This document shows, one piece after another, positions 34,010-47,350 of a DNA stretch of 64,000 nucleotides (position 1 is its first letter; every line of letters starts with the position of its first letter). Source of the stretch: Cycas panzhihuaensis (taxonomy: Eukaryota; Cycadophyta); NCBI GenBank assembly GCA_023213395.1, contig CM041465.1:219425741-219489740 (forward strand), written 5' to 3'. Position numbers and translations under genes: made by a program. The notes under the pieces were generated by a model. The model was not told the DNA's origin. It was given only the letters and a program-made list of their open reading frames with translations, and made no database searches.

Positions 34010-34960
34010 ATGGCATCTTTTATTCTTGCTCTCTCTGATATAGACAATAATTATCATATTTGGAAGATTAAGGTAGAGACATTATTAAGGGCTAAAAATG
34101 CATGGAGGATTGCAACTGGGTAAGAAACAAAACCTAGTGTAGTTGAAACAAACCAAATAAGTTGGGAAGAATAAGATAGTATAGGGGTCATAGTTCTAAG
34201 ACTCTCAATATTCAATCCTCTCCTTATATGTGTAGAAAATTTGAATTCCACTTTAGCCATCTAAAAGTGTTTTGAGAATTTATATGGGCAAAGGAATAGA
34301 GCTAGAATAGTCACTTTGAAGGAAGAATTGTTTAAGCTTCAAATGAAGGATACATAAATAGTAACTGAATTTATTCACAAAGTTATTCCCTTGAGAAATG
34401 ATCTTTCAAGTGTAGGTGCAACCATCACTAATTCACAGATAGTAGAAATGATATCCAACAAACTGCTTAAATCTTTCAATGTTACCATAAACATAATAAC
34501 TAATAATGACCACATTATAATAATGACCTTGGACACATTAATAGGATTGTTGCTTAGACAGGCATAGATGAATAAGAGATATAAATTCTCTTAAGGATTA
34601 AAATATGCATTTGATTCTAGGCTAAATCTGGGACCAAGAGTATAAAGTAGAGGAAGAGGACAAACTCCAAAGGCAAGGGCTTCTTCATGAGGCAGATGGT
34701 AAGATAACAGAGGTTAAGGATGTATTATTATACTGAGAGTCTATTATAATGATGATAAGATAAGCTATTTTACAAGTTCATGTAAAGCTTTTGATCTGTG
34801 TTATCATGGTAGATAGTTAGGACATTACCCATACCAATGTCCATAGAGGGGAGCAAACATTCAGAGAGGGAAATGCCTAGTTAGAAACTACAACAAGGAG
34901 TAACTAGATGAAGATGAAGAAGAAGAAATTACCTTCATAGTCGCTCTTATTGTAGGTCTC
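34010..34960 (+). pseudogene. C2 Gag
   Basis: ATG at 34010 starts MASFILALSDIDNNYHIWKI, then KVETLLRAKNAW, the copia Gag entry pattern. The zinc knuckle near 34795 reads CYHGR-stop-LGHYPYQC: the second Cys is Gly and a stop lies inside it. Several stops break the frame. Confidence 0.75.
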
Positions 34961-36450
34961 TATGACAAGGATGTATGGTATATTGACTGAGGAGCATCCA
35001 AACATAAGACTAGTAGAGAAGACTAGTTTGAGACATACGAACCATACACATCATACAAATCAGTCGAGCTAGGAGAAAAACTCCTCCTCAACATAAAGGG
35101 AGTAGGAACAATAACCATTAAATTATAAGATAATATCAAGAAGATTAGAAATGTACTTTTGGTCCCTGACCTTAAAATGAATTTTCTTTCTATCTCCTAA
35201 CTTAGCAAGAAAAAGTTAAGGACTATTTTTAATGAGAAAAGATTCTATTATATCTTTGATATGAAGGATAATGGCAATGTAATCGTAAAGGGGGTACAAA
35301 GTAATGACCTATATAGGCTACTTTCCCATCATATGCTCTGTGATGTAAAAGCTTGTACAGTTGAAAAACCTAATGAGAATGACAAATTGTGACATTTTAA
35401 GTATGGACACCTCCCCATAGAAAAACTAAAGTCAATGAAGAAGGAAGGGTTGGTTGATGGTCTTCCTTCTATCACATTAAATAACTTTGTTTATAAAAGC
35501 TATCAATCTAGAAAATAGTATAGCCTCCCTTTTAAAGAAAGTGAATGGTGAGCTCAAAGGAAATTAGAATTAATACATACTAACATATGTGGACCACTTG
35601 CTTCACACTCAATCAATAGTTGTAGATACTTTCTAACATTCATTAATCATCTGAATAGAAGAATATAGGTCTACTTTCTTCAAAATAAATGAAAGGTATT
35701 TGATAGCTTTAAAGCATTCAAAGTTGAAGTAGAACTAGAATCTGGGGAAAGGATTAAATGCATAAGATCAGATGGTGGAGGAGAGTATATATCAAAGTAA
35801 TTCTTGAACTATTGTAAAGTAAATGGAATTCATCAATAATTCACAACCCTATATACTCCTTAATCTAATGGGGTTATCAAAAGAAAAACCCAGAACATTA
35901 TGGAAATGACACAATGCATGGTTTATGAAAAAAAGGTTCCTAAATCTTATTAGGCTAAAGCAGTGAACATAGCATGTTATCTATTGAATCAAAGTCCAAC
36001 AAAGGCACTAAATCTTCTAACCCTAGAAGAAGCTTGGATAGGGAGAAAACTAGATGTAAGTCATCTAAAAGTGTTTGGATGCCAAGCATTTGTCCATATA
36101 CTGGACAAGGAAAGAGCAAAACTTTATGCAAAAATCCTTGAGTGCATCATGATAAGCTACAGTAATAATTCAAAAGCATATAAATGCATAGATCCAAAAA
36201 CCAACAAGATCTATATAAGCAAAGATGTGATATTCAATGAGAAAGAGGTAGAAAATGATCAAATCAGGCTATTTGATGATTCACCTCAAATTATCTCTCA
36301 AGAGATTCCTATTAAGGAAGTATCTCATCTAACATCTAAAGACATTTTAGAAGGTTCATTCAAACCTCAGACTTCTCTCAAAATAGAAGAAACATCCCCA
36401 CATGAAGTCTCCTTAGTAGAAGAGGAAGAATCAAACTGATGAGGAACTGA
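34961..36450 (+). pseudogene. C2 protease and integrase
   Basis: The protease site near 34981 reads Asp-stop-Gly-Ala-Ser-Lys-His. The integrase zinc segment is HFKYGHLPIEKL (about 35395). In the core, the first Asp position is Asn (HTNICGPL, about 35580), the second is kept (RSDGGGEY, about 35770), and the Glu is Lys (SNGVIKRK, about 35868). The C-terminal part, open at 35963-36439, holds NIACYLLNQSPTKALN, SHLKVFGCQAFVHI and a long acidic linker before RT. Two of three catalytic residues are lost. Confidence 0.85.
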
Positions 36451-37427
36451 AGAAGGAGAAAAAACTACTAAAATGGTATATCAAAACTATCAAAGAAGGA
36501 AAAGAAGACATACTTCCACATAGGATAAGAAGTTAAAAATACAGGGTAATGGAGCCTTAGTCATTTACAAAAGCAAAGGAGTAGAATGAATGGAGAGCCA
36601 TGGACATAGAAATGGAATCCATTATGAAAAATCAAACTTGGGAATTGGTTGACTTGGCACCCAATAAAATTGTAGTCAACTGCAAATGGATCTATAACAT
36701 AAAGAAGGGATCCAATGGAAACATTAAAAAGTACAAAGCAAGACTTATTGCAAAAGGCTATACTTAAATAGCCAAGGTAGACTATGAAGAAATGTTTTCA
36801 CCTATAGCCAAATTAAACACAGTGAGAGCTATGTTAGCTCTAACAACACAAAATAATAGAAAAATATAACAACTTGATATCAAAAGTGTCTTTCTAAATG
36901 GTGAAATAGAGGAAGAAGTCTACATGAAGAAGCCATAAGGCTACATTGCAAAAGGGAAAGAAAACTTGGTTTGCAAATTAAAAAAGGCATTGTATGGACT
37001 AAAGCAGGCTCCACATGCTTGGCATACAAATTTGGACAACCATCTTTGTCAAAGTGGGTTCCACAGGTGCAACTTAGATTCAAGCTTATATACAAAAAAT
37101 AGAAATGGGTTAATCACCATATTGCATTATATGTAGATGATATGATTCTCACTGGGATGATGAAGAATCAATCTCAAACATAAAAGGTCAACTTGAAAAT
37201 AAATTTGAAATGACTAATCTAGGCCTTCTAAGCTATTATCGGGGGATAGAAGTTGACTAAAAGGAAAACTCAGTCACTATGTGCCAAATCAAGTACATTA
37301 AAGACTTGTTAACAAAATTTTAGATGGAAGATTGCAACCTATGCACAACTCCCATGGAGGTAAATTGTAATATGATCCCTAATAAGGAAGAACCTCAGGC
37401 AAATGCCACTATGTTTAGACAATTTAT
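36451..37427 (+). pseudogene. C2 reverse transcriptase
   Basis: Motifs: NQTWELVDLAPNKIVVNCKW (about 36630), KKGSNGNIKKYKARL (about 36705), QLDIKSVFLNGEIEEEVYMK (about 36870), KKALYGLKQAPHAWH (about 36980) and an intact LYVDDMILTG catalytic box (about 37127). One shift of frame lies just before the box, and stops include one at KP-stop-GY near 36937. The frame ends at FRQFI where G3 inserted. Confidence 0.85.
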
Positions 37428-37714
37428 TGTTGGGTTTAATGTTCATTACACTATGTTAAAGTGCACATGCAGGCCATCAATGGTAATGGTAAGTTTATTT
37501 TAATGTTTTATTTTATTATTATTTTAATGTTTAAATTTGTCAGTTGAGGTGGGCTCCTGCCTACCTCCTAAAATATAAATTTATAGGGCATAATACCCCT
37601 AGTGTTCATCAACACCACCTTAAATATAAATTTTATTAAAGTTTTTAATATGGATGAAGAAATGGATTAAAATATTATATTCTATTGCTTTGTTATGTCC
37701 TCATACATTTTTCA
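37428..37714 (+). repeat. G3 5' LTR
   Basis: 287 bp, TGTTGGGTTTAATG...TTTTTCA, paired with 48362-48636. Confidence 0.85.
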
Positions 37715-37716
37715 TT

Positions 37717-37728
37717 TAGTATTAGAGC
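37717..37728 (+). other. G3 primer binding site
   Basis: TAGTATTAGAGC, two mismatches from TGGTATCAGAGC, two bases after the LTR. Confidence 0.65.
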
Positions 37729-40097
37729 AGTTCTGATCATGAGTTTTTTAGTAGCCCATTAAATATATTTGTGAATGTACCCCATTTGTATTTACACCAT
37801 TGTTATACACTACCCTATTTATTTGAGTTGTGGAGATTTTTATGAGAATATATATTATGAAGTTATTGTTGAGAGGCATCCATCAACATGATCTATGCTC
37901 TCACATTTGGAGGTATTTCACTAGTATGTTATGTTGATGTATGTAGAGCTTTACAACCATCATTCAAGTATATGTGCAAGTGAAAAAGAATCTCCAGCTA
38001 AATCTATGCATACCATCAAAGACTACTATATAATATTTAAAGGATTTCTAACGTAACACCTCAAAGAGTGAGAAAGCTATTATAGTGCACACCTTGCCTT
38101 TAAAAGTGATGCAGGTTACACACTACCAAATAGTAAAAACTCTTAGCTACTCCTGCATGGCAACTCTATATGTTGGCACTCTACTCTGCCTATGGACCTC
38201 TCCATTTGGATTCTGCATGGTGACTTTATGTGTTGGAAATCTACTCTATCTATGAAACTCCTTGTATGGCCTGTGTGGCCCTTGTCATACTTTTGGCTCT
38301 ACATCCTCTTGGCTACAATCCTCAACTATTATTGATAATCGTGGAAGTCCTACATAGCAACTCTATAGGTTGGTGCTCTGTTTTGTGTGGCCTTCCATCC
38401 TCCATTGCCTCGATCTATTTTGGATAAGATCTTATGAGTCCTTTGTCTACATGGCACTCTATTTGTTTCTTTCCCTCTCTTTTTTCCAGTTAATATCTTT
38501 TTTAAAAATATACAGATATTTTTTAAATATTCTTTACACTCCCAATGGAAATAGATTTAATCTAATTTGATTGTATTTTGAACGACTTTAATCAAGTTTT
38601 CATTCTATAGGTCACCCTATTAATGGGCATTTTGTTTTGATTCATTTATTTATTTTTTTCTAATGTTTTAAGTAGATTCAATTCTATTGGAATCTTTTTC
38701 AATTTCACTCACATGCTTTAGCCCCCCTTCACATCAATTGGTGGTCATATAGAGCCTTCATGTGACCGTGACCTTTTATAAAAAGGGGTAGACTTCAAAT
38801 ATAATTAAATTCTTTTTAAATATTTAATTATATTTTATATTATTTCAAATCTATAGCCCCCCTTTGATTTTAGCTAGTGGTCCCATTGAGACCCCATATG
38901 ACCTCATTTTTCAAATCTGGAGACGAATTTGAAACACTATTAAGGTGAATTTAATATTTTTAGATTTTAAAAATTTTGTATTTTCTAATAATTTTTCAAG
39001 TCTATAACCCCCTTTAGTGGTCTTATACACCTTCCAGGTGACCAGAGGCTAACTTGCCTAAGGGGCTTATCCCCCCCTAATTTAATTTTTTTACCTTAAA
39101 GAGTTCCTTGTATAGTTTTGACTATAACTTTTGATCTAGGAGTCTGTTTTCTGAATGGCTAAATCCGTTGGAAAGATAATTTGATTGTCTATATCATAAA
39201 GTTAATCTTATTAAGTTTTGAATCTATATTATAGGAATTCAAGGCTATTAAATTTAGCTCTTCTATTTAGTCTAAGTTTGAGCATTTTTTTAACTTTTCA
39301 AGCTATTTTATTACTTCATTCAATTATATTTATATGATATTAAATTTAATCCATTGTTGATTATTTTCACTTGATTTTTAGAGGTTCACACCTATTTTTT
39401 ATAGTTTGTAGTCAATTTTAGCCTCTTAAAAGAAAAGAAGTCTTTTAAAAGCTAATCTCACAAACTAATGCTTTCTAAACCTTAGATAATTCTAGTTTAA
39501 AGCTGTTATTTTAGTTTATAGCTCATTCACTTTTCTCCAAAGCTCATATCAAACATATTTTGCTTATATCAAACATATTTTGCTCATATCAAGCATATAT
39601 TACTTCCTTTTTAAAGGCATATTTCAAGTACATTCAAGACTATCTTCTTGCATCTAAAAGGGGCTCATATAAAAGTGCATTTGTTGATCATTTATTTTTA
39701 GATTATTCATCAATATATTGAAGCTTATATTAGACTCATTTTATTCATCATTAATTATTTTATCTATTTATTGAAGTTTATTTTAAAACATCAACTAAGG
39801 TTCCTTTTATTACATCTAAAAATGCATTTAGAGTGCATCCTATTATATGTTCATGAGCTCATTCAAAGGCTTTTATTTTCCTTTCATTTCATATTATCTA
39901 AAGCCTTGTTTGTATCATTTTGGAAAGATTATTGGTTTTATATATGTTTCACTCAAGAAGGTATATTTATTAATTTCAATTTAAAGAGATATATTTTTTA
40001 TTTTATTGTCAAGTTATTTTTTCATTTAATGTTAAGGATTCTTACTTAATTAATAAGACTATATATTTTCTTAAGATTATATACTAAAGTGTTTATA
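37729..40097 (+). other. G3 leader with internal repeats
   Basis: 2.4 kb without coding motifs. Three diverged copies of a module (TCTATAGCCCCCCTTT ... GTGGTC ... CATGTGACC) lie between 38690 and 39060. A 20-bp unit is repeated three times at 39542-39601. Parts recur in the leader remnant at 49600-50200. Confidence 0.6.
39542..39601 (+). repeat. 20-bp tandem repeat, three units
   Basis: Three units of GCTCATATCAAACATATTTT with few differences, in the G3 leader. Confidence 0.9.
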
Positions 40098-40504
40098 ATG
40101 GAAATAAATCTTGGTGATACCATTATACCTCTATTCAATGGAACTAATTTTTAACTTTACAAAAATTTAATAAAATCTTATTTTATTGCTAATAATCTTT
40201 AGAAATTTGTGAATGATGGTTATAATGGAGATGAACAAAACCTTAAAGAAAATATAAAAAAGGATAATGAAGCCTTAGCTTTAATATTTTATGCATTAGA
40301 TAACCACACATTCTCTAGTATAAGTGAGATAATCACATCTAAAAATGCATGGAACACTTTGGAATTAATTTATAGGGTAGTCATTATAGAATTATAAGAA
40401 ACTAAATATATTGATGATATTTTATATGTGGGGTAGATGTTAGAGCAGGTTAACAATGATGTATTTAATAATGTTGTATGTACCATTGATAACTCCAGTA
40501 AAGT
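40098..40504 (+). pseudogene. G3 Gag-like protein, N-terminal part
   Basis: ATG at 40098, then one frame to the C3 insertion at 40504 with stops only. It reads MEINLGDTIIPLFNGTNF, a stop, SYFIANNL, a stop at the position of the G2 Trp, then KKDNEALALIFYALDNHTFS and TSKNAWNTLELIYR. This is the UBN2-like half shared with G1 and G2. The second half resumes at 48083. Confidence 0.7.
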
Positions 40505-40801
40505 GAAAAGGGTTAATGTCATAAGGTCATTACATTAGTTGATTATTTCGAAAAAGGGTCTTAAGTAAACTTTAAATTAGATCACTTAAGTGAAATGCAC
40601 TTTTATGTGCATTATGTGTAATTTCATTTCACCTAACTCTAATGCTCCCTCTCTCAATATAAAAGTAAAAGCTCAATGGAGGAGATTCATTCTTACCTCC
40701 CCATTTTGTGAGAGCTACTTTCTTTCTCTCAAGTCTCTCTTGCTCCCATGTTTGTCTTTGTGTTTAGTGCATGAAGATGAAGGATAGATCCACTCTTTTC
40801 A
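40505..40801 (+). repeat. C3 5' LTR
   Basis: 297 bp, TGAAAAGGGTTAATG...CTCTTTTCA, about 95-96% identical to 47785-48082. Confidence 0.95.
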
Positions 40802-40803
40802 TG

Positions 40804-40815
40804 TGGTATCAGAGC
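40804..40815 (+). other. C3 primer binding site
   Basis: TGGTATCAGAGC, an exact plant initiator tRNA-Met site, two bases after the LTR. Confidence 0.9.
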
Positions 40816-42794
40816 TTGCTTCCTTCATATTCCTCACTTACACTTGTAATGGAGCCATCACTTCCTTCTCCCCCATAATCCATGTGGTGAAGGAGATTGT
40901 GAAAGTGAATTTAGAAATATTTTTAAGTTATTATGATAGTATATTTTGTATTGTTTGATTTTCCTTTCTCTTTTGTAGGTTTGGAAGTATAATACAAGGA
41001 GTTGCAAGGCCCAAGGATTCCAATCCTTTGCTAGCCATTAATACTATCTCATTCTTCATTTTCTTTCCTCTCTTTTTGTCCATTTAACAAGGGAAAATGC
41101 TGCTGAAATTTTTCCAGCATTTAGAAGGATGATTGTAAGGGGAGGTTTTACCCATTTTTTTTTAAAGAATTTTAATCCATTTAAAATATACATCATTACA
41201 TGCTCTCACCTTGCCCATATTAGGATCTTGGTGATCAAAAAATGATGGAAATTTCATATGGTATCATGTGTTAGTGAGATATTAGGAAGCTAAAATTTCT
41301 GCAGAAATACAATTTGATTGTGAAACTTCACAAGCCTGCAAAATCTTCTAAAGAGCTCCAATTGAAGTGATTCTAATTGTCAACGATGAGGCTCTAAGTC
41401 TACTTTCCATCACAAAAATTGACACCTAATTTGGATGTTGTATGAGGAAGTTATTGATGTTTTAGTGAATAGCAGTTATTTTTAGTAAGAATTCTGGAAA
41501 AATATAATTTCCTAACTTTGTGGGGATGACAAAAACTTTCTAGAACTCATTTGGACCTGATTCCACTTCTTAAATATGGAGCTCTAAGTCTAGTTTTCAT
41601 CACAAAAACTATCACTCCATTTCAGCATTGTTGGAGAAAGTTATTGCTGATTTAGTTAGGACTACTTTCTTTTGTATTAACAGAAAAAAAAGTGAAGAAA
41701 ATTTCTTCCTTCTTTTTATAAGGTTTAAAATCCCATTGTAAAAGTGAGAAAAAAACACCTGGATTTTCCTCACTCACTTATTAGCATTAAATTTTAGCAC
41801 TCTAAAATCACTCAAAGTAAGCACTCCAAGCAAGCATTCTATTTTTAGTTAAATGTATGTTTGATGCAATTTGATAATCTTTTCACTCTTCCTAAAAAGA
41901 ACGCATCATGTATGCTATTTTCCACCATATTGTACCTATTCACATACTCACCAAGGTTGAGATACCTTGGTTGGAAAAATGCCATGCCATAAAGGATGTG
42001 TGGGTTTCAAGTTGGGACTAGACTAAACCAGAATATTAGTGAGGTTTGGTTAGCCATACCATTGTGCCTCAATCAGGGATCATCTTGATAACCAACCAGG
42101 AAAACTAAAACTTTAATACAAGATTAAAATATACGCAATCTAATATCTATCATAGCCATGGGTATGCACATAACACTCTTTAGAGGAGGTATGTAGCTGC
42201 TCATTAGTGAACTGGGTGAGGATTAGAAGTACCTGGGCTCTGTTGTGACTTGGATTTCATCACCAAGCACGATTGCGGGTATCGCGGATGAAGGCCAACT
42301 TAATTCTACTAAAAGCATAGGAATCCCTTCAACAACCTCAACTACACGTTTGACACAAGTTAGAGGTTATTGGGTTGATTACGCATCCTACATTTGAGTT
42401 TCAAGTTGTGTAAACCTAATGATATCAACTTCTACATTGGCCTACAATCTTGTATATTGATCACTTACTTATTTGTAAAAAGTGATCCATAGTGTAATCA
42501 CAATCATAGTGCTTCTCATATTCCTACTACATCAGGTTAATATTTTCCACAAGTGTTAGTGGCCAATTTTTATCATAGTGCTTCTCATATTCCTGCTGCG
42601 TCAGGTTAAAGTTTGTCACAAGTATTGGTGACTTTTCTCTAAGTTGCTCCCTTCATCTTTGAGCAACCATTCTTACTTCTTCTTCCTTCTGCTACACTAC
42701 TTCATTACATTTCCCATTTGTAAATAGTGATCGGTCATTTATTGCCATCACTTTTATAGTCCCTTGTTCATTTCTTCCCTTCTAAAAAGACACC
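40816..42794 (+). other. C3 leader
   Basis: 2 kb before the Gag ATG, long for a copia element. No coding motif. A 69-bp-period tandem duplication lies at 42504-42632. Confidence 0.6.
42504..42632 (+). repeat. Tandem duplication, period 69 bp
   Basis: 42504-42563 and 42573-42632 share TCATAGTGCTTCTCATATTC, then CAGGTTAA, with a few base changes. Confidence 0.9.
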
Positions 42795-43760
42795 ATGTCT
42801 TCACATTTCAAGCAAAATATAAACTGCATTCTAAAAGGGAAAGAAAATTGGGATATGTGGTTCACTAGTGTCAGAAATATTACAAAGTATGAAGGTCTAT
42901 GGAGAGATCACTTACAACATATACCACCTGTTGCAGCTACAATTACCATAACTACTTTAGGAGGAGGTGCTCCAACTGTTCTCACTGAAGCTGTAGCTAA
43001 ATGCCAATGGGAACTTGATGATGATAAAATCCATGCAGGGATACTACTTGTCACTAATTATTCCCTGTATAATCTAATTGATGAAGTTACACATGATACA
43101 GCATGTAAAGTTCTTAAAGTTCGTAAGAAGAACTTTGACACTAAATCAGATATAGAATTTGTTCACTTAGTACTCAAGATAAACAAATTGAAAATGCAGA
43201 AAGGACATGCAAGTGAGACAATCAATCTCCTTCATCCAATCAAGTAAGCCATTGATAAAGATTTTAAAACTCAATGCATTACATGGACTTTCTTGATTCA
43301 GTCATGTCTCCATATCCCATATTACAAAAATCTATTGGGAAGTCTTCAATTTAGTGGCACTTTGAAGACCCTAAACTTTGAGGATCTTGCTCATAAGTTC
43401 ATTGAATTTGATAAGACCTTTGATACCAACTTTTCCACTACATCAGATCTAGTTGGTGCTACTTTTGAAGTGGAAGAAGATCTTTGTTATACCAAAAATC
43501 AATGTCAATACTCTCATAGAGTGGTAATTCCCATGGAATAGGAAGAGGTAGACAACAAGGATAACGTCCTCTTAGTCAATAGGCTTCTCAACTCCAACAA
43601 AAACAGTCTCAAGGCCAAGGCCAAAATAATCAACCTAGACCTAGATCCAGGAACCAGAGACAATCTAACCAGCCCAATACTTGGACTGGAAATCAAACAA
43701 TTGTCTGCCAAAGGTGTAATAGAAAAGGACATTATGCCAAAAATTACATAAATGCCACCA
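42795..43760 (+). pseudogene. C3 Gag
   Basis: ATG at 42795 follows CACC. One frame runs to 43541 with a stop at 43245: MSSHFKQNINCILKGKENWD, then a UBN2-type body (AKCQWELDDDKIHAGILLVT). After about 43515 the continuation is in another frame: an Arg/Gln/Gly-rich tail and the zinc knuckle CQRCNRKGHYAKNY near 43706, whose last Cys is Tyr. A frame break plus two or more stops make it inactive. Gag forms the virus-like particle. Confidence 0.8.
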
Positions 43761-45289
43761 ACAAACTACCAAGTTATTAACAGTGCCATAGTGCACATAA
43801 TGTTGATAATACTTCTTTTGAAGATGCTTTTGGTGGAACACAATTTGCTCATGCACACCTTCAAAGAATTGGGACCACTTCATCAAATGTTGTTAATAAA
43901 TCCACTAAGTATATTGAGTCTTATTGTGGCTATGCTTATTCACTTTTTCCTTCACCACTTGGAGTTGCAAATAGTGTCATCTCAAATACTTCATCATGGA
44001 TCATGGATACTGGAGCAACACAACACATGACTTATCATCGCCAATTCTTTCAAGATTTTGACTCTGGAGTTCGTGGTTTTGTACACATGGCTGACAAATC
44101 ATCTCAGCCAATTAAAGGACTTGGAATTATTTGCCTAAAACTCCTAGGCCTTCCAGATTTTACACTTGTTGATGTTTTATATATTCCTACTCTAAAGGAG
44201 AATCTTCTCTCCATGTCCACCCTTGTCTCTTGTGGATTTGATCTAAGTGTAATTGTAAACAATCAAACTCTCTATGTCATTCACCCTCCTTCAAATACTG
44301 TGGTTATGACCGGAATTCTTGATGGCAAATATTTTCACCTAACTGTCTCACCATCCTCTAAAGCTAACTATGTTGATGATGAATTTGCTTTTACCACAAC
44401 CCTGACTCCTCAAAAGTTGTCCCAAGCAGCTCTATGGCATGCTCGTATGGGCCATATCAAAATTGATCGTTTAAGAGAACTACAAGACACTCTTCCTGGT
44501 TTGCCTAAGTTCCCCTCTAAGCCCTTTAAATGTGAAGCATGTATTATTGCTAAATCTCAAAGACAACCATTTCCTCATAGTCAGTGGAAATCTAGCCAAC
44601 CTTTGCAACTTGTACACTCAGATATATGTGGTCCTATGCCCATCCCTTCTCTTAAACAGAAGTGGTACTATATTACTTTCATTAACGATTTTACCAAGAA
44701 AGTATGGGTTGCTTTTATTGCAAAGAAAGATGAAACCTTTTCTATGTTTCAAGCTTTCAAGGCCTGCGTGGAAAATGAATCTGGATTCAAGATCAAAATA
44801 CTCAGGACTGACAATGGTGGTGAGTACACATCCAATGAGTTTGAATCATACCTACATCAACATGGAATCAAACATCAGACCACTATTGTAGGTACACCTC
44901 AGCAAAATGGAGTTATCGAGTGCATAAACAGGACCATCATGAATATGGCTCGTGCTATGCTGGTATATAAGAACATCCCTGTATATCTTTGTATTGAGGC
45001 TATATGGATTGTCATGTATTGCATCAACACTGTTAGTCCCTCTAAGCTTAGCCCCTCTCTATATGAAATATGGTATGGACAAATCCCCTCTATCTCCCAC
45101 TTCAGAATTTTTGGCTCTACTTATTATGCTCGTATTCTGGAGGAACATAGAAATAAGCTCCAAGATAGAGCCATCAAAGGCGTCTTTGTTAGATACCCTA
45201 TGGACAAAAAGGGATACAAGGTTTTCATACCTTCACAGCACAAAATCATCATCACTAGAGATGTTATCTTTGCAGAGATTGAAGATTAA
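43761..45289 (+). CDS. C3 protease-integrase segment, open 428 codons
   Basis: The open stretch 44003-45289 begins at the protease active site, MDTGATQHMT, so the true domain starts upstream in the same polyprotein. Integrase zinc segment LWHARMGHIKIDRLREL and CEACIIAK lie around residues 145-180. The three catalytic positions are HSDICGPM (about 210), RTDNGGEY (about 271) and NGVIECINRT (about 308), all intact. The C-terminal part (SHFRIFGSTYYARI, YPMDKKGYKVF) is present. A stop separates it from the RT segment. This is the only pol region here with all integrase catalytic residues and no stop. It is part of a broken polyprotein, not a free gene. Confidence 0.85.
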
Positions 45290-47350
45290 TTACTCAGACT
45301 TGACTCCAAGATGCCTTCATACCGATTTAATGATGCCATTGAATTTGATGTCCAGATTCTAAAATTTATGGGGGGAGATGCTGAACAATTGCTTAAAATC
45401 TTGGAATCTAATAATAGAGCCTCAGAGGATACAAGTTGTGACTCCCAGCCAATGTGTACACATCCAACACCATCATTTATGAACATCCAAGTTGACAAAG
45501 GCAAAGCCATAGCAGAAGGATCATCTTCTCTAACATTCGTGGCTGGCCCATCTTCTCCAGCATCGTCAACTTCCTCCATGCTAAATATTTCACATGATCC
45601 TTTTCAGGAACAAAACAAAGATCAAGAGGTTGTGGAAATAAAAATATCATTCCCAACTTGAGGTTTTCGTGAAGCCTACCAGCTACACAAGGACATGTGA
45701 CCATATGAGGTAGGCAAAACTGGCACTAGAAGTGCCCATAGAGCAAGGATGTATGAATCACTTTCTGTTAAGCTTGAACCAACAGAATTGCATCTTACTC
45801 TTAATGAAGAGCCCCTAACGTACCAAGAAGCTATAAAGCATATATCTTGAAGAAATGCCATAAATGAATAGTACCAATCTCTTATGAAGAATAGTACATG
45901 GGAGCTTGTTGATCTACCACTTAGAAGAAAGGTGGTTCAAAATAAATGGGTGTTCGAAAACAAGTATTGATCATATGGCACCCTAGAAAAACACAAGGCA
46001 AGGTTGGTAGTAAAAGGATTCACGTAAAGGGAAGGCATTGACTACATTGAAATCTTTGCTCCTACAACCAAATGACATACAATCAGAACTCTTATAGCCT
46101 TGGCTGCTCAATAAGGTTGGAAAATCCACCAAGTCGATGTTAAGACCGCATTTCTCAATGGGGACCTTAAAGAAGAAATTTACATGGCTCAACCAAAAGG
46201 ATACGAGATTGTTGGTTAGGAGCATAAAGTTTGTAGGCTCAAAAAGTCCTTGTACGGCCTAAAGCAAGCCCCTTGTGCTTAGTTTACCAAGTTGTCTGAA
46301 AGAATTAGGCAACTTGGATATGAGGTTTGTGACTATCAAGATATTAATGCAACATTATTTATCAAGCGCCAAAATAATAAAGTCACTTACCTCTTAATCT
46401 TTGTAGATGACATGCTAATAATAAGGAATAGTGAACAGGTAATCAGCCAACTGAAGAAGGACCTTGCTAAAATTTTTGAATTGTCTGACCTCGGGTTAAT
46501 GAAATATTACTTGGGAATTGAAGTAACTCAAAAGAATGGAAAAATCTTTCTCTCTTAAGAAAAATATATCAATGATCTTCTAACAAAGTTTTAATTGGAA
46601 GGCGCTCGACCAATGCATATAATTATGGAGCCTAATATTAAACTCTCAGTTGATGGTGATATTGGGGAGGCAGACGCAACACTCTATAGGCAACTTGTAG
46701 GTAGTCTCATCTATACTACCAACACAAGGCCAAATATTATACACTTTGTCAGCATTCTTGTAAGATTGATGACAAATCCTAAGCAAAATCATTAGCAAGC
46801 TGCAATACGAGTGTTGAGATACCTAAAGACGACTAACAAATATGGTCTGTTGTATGAACCCAATGTAGAATTTAAACTTTATGCATACACAAACTCAGAC
46901 TTTACCATAGATAAAGACATAGGAAGATCTATGTTTGGGTACATAACATTTCTTGGAACAACACCAATATCATGGAGATCCAGACGGCAGAAGATAGTTG
47001 CAGACTCAACTGCCAAAGCTAAGTACATTACTGCTTCTGAGATAAGTAAGGAGGTGATATGGCTTAGAAAATTGTTGAATACATTAAATGCCACCCAAAC
47101 AAGTTCTACTAGCTTACATGTAGATAATCAATCTACAATCCAAATGGCTAAAAATCACATTTCATGATCGTACCAAACATATAAGTACAAAAGTCCACAG
47201 GATTAGAGAACTAGTTCATGATGGCACAATTCAACTGGAGTACTGCCCCACAGTAGATCAAGTGGTCGATATCTTCACCAAACCACTGAAGAGGGTGAAG
47301 TTTGAATAGTTCTGAAAGCAACTCGGCCTTAGGGCCTCCATCTCTGACTG
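45290..47350 (+). pseudogene. C3 reverse transcriptase and RNase H
   Basis: A linker (45311-45661) leads to RT: STWELVDLPLRRKVVQNKW (about 45895), [20 protein letters not shown] (about 46130), KKSLYGLKQAPCA (about 46240), the catalytic box LIFVDDMLII (about 46397) and SDLGLMKYYLGIEV (about 46485). From about 45850 to 47167 it stays in one frame, broken only by stops (for example 46205, 46280, 46556, 46793). RNase H (46860-47167) reads ADSTAKAKYITAS: both Glu of the usual STEAEY box are Lys. The tail TVDQVVDIFTKPLKR (about 47250) is typical of a copia C-terminus. Confidence 0.85.

Noticed and set aside
38690-39610. CRISPR-like array from the repeats in the G3 leader
   Set aside because: Repeats are degenerate with unequal spacing, or are direct head-to-tail 20-bp units without spacers, in a plant retrotransposon context.
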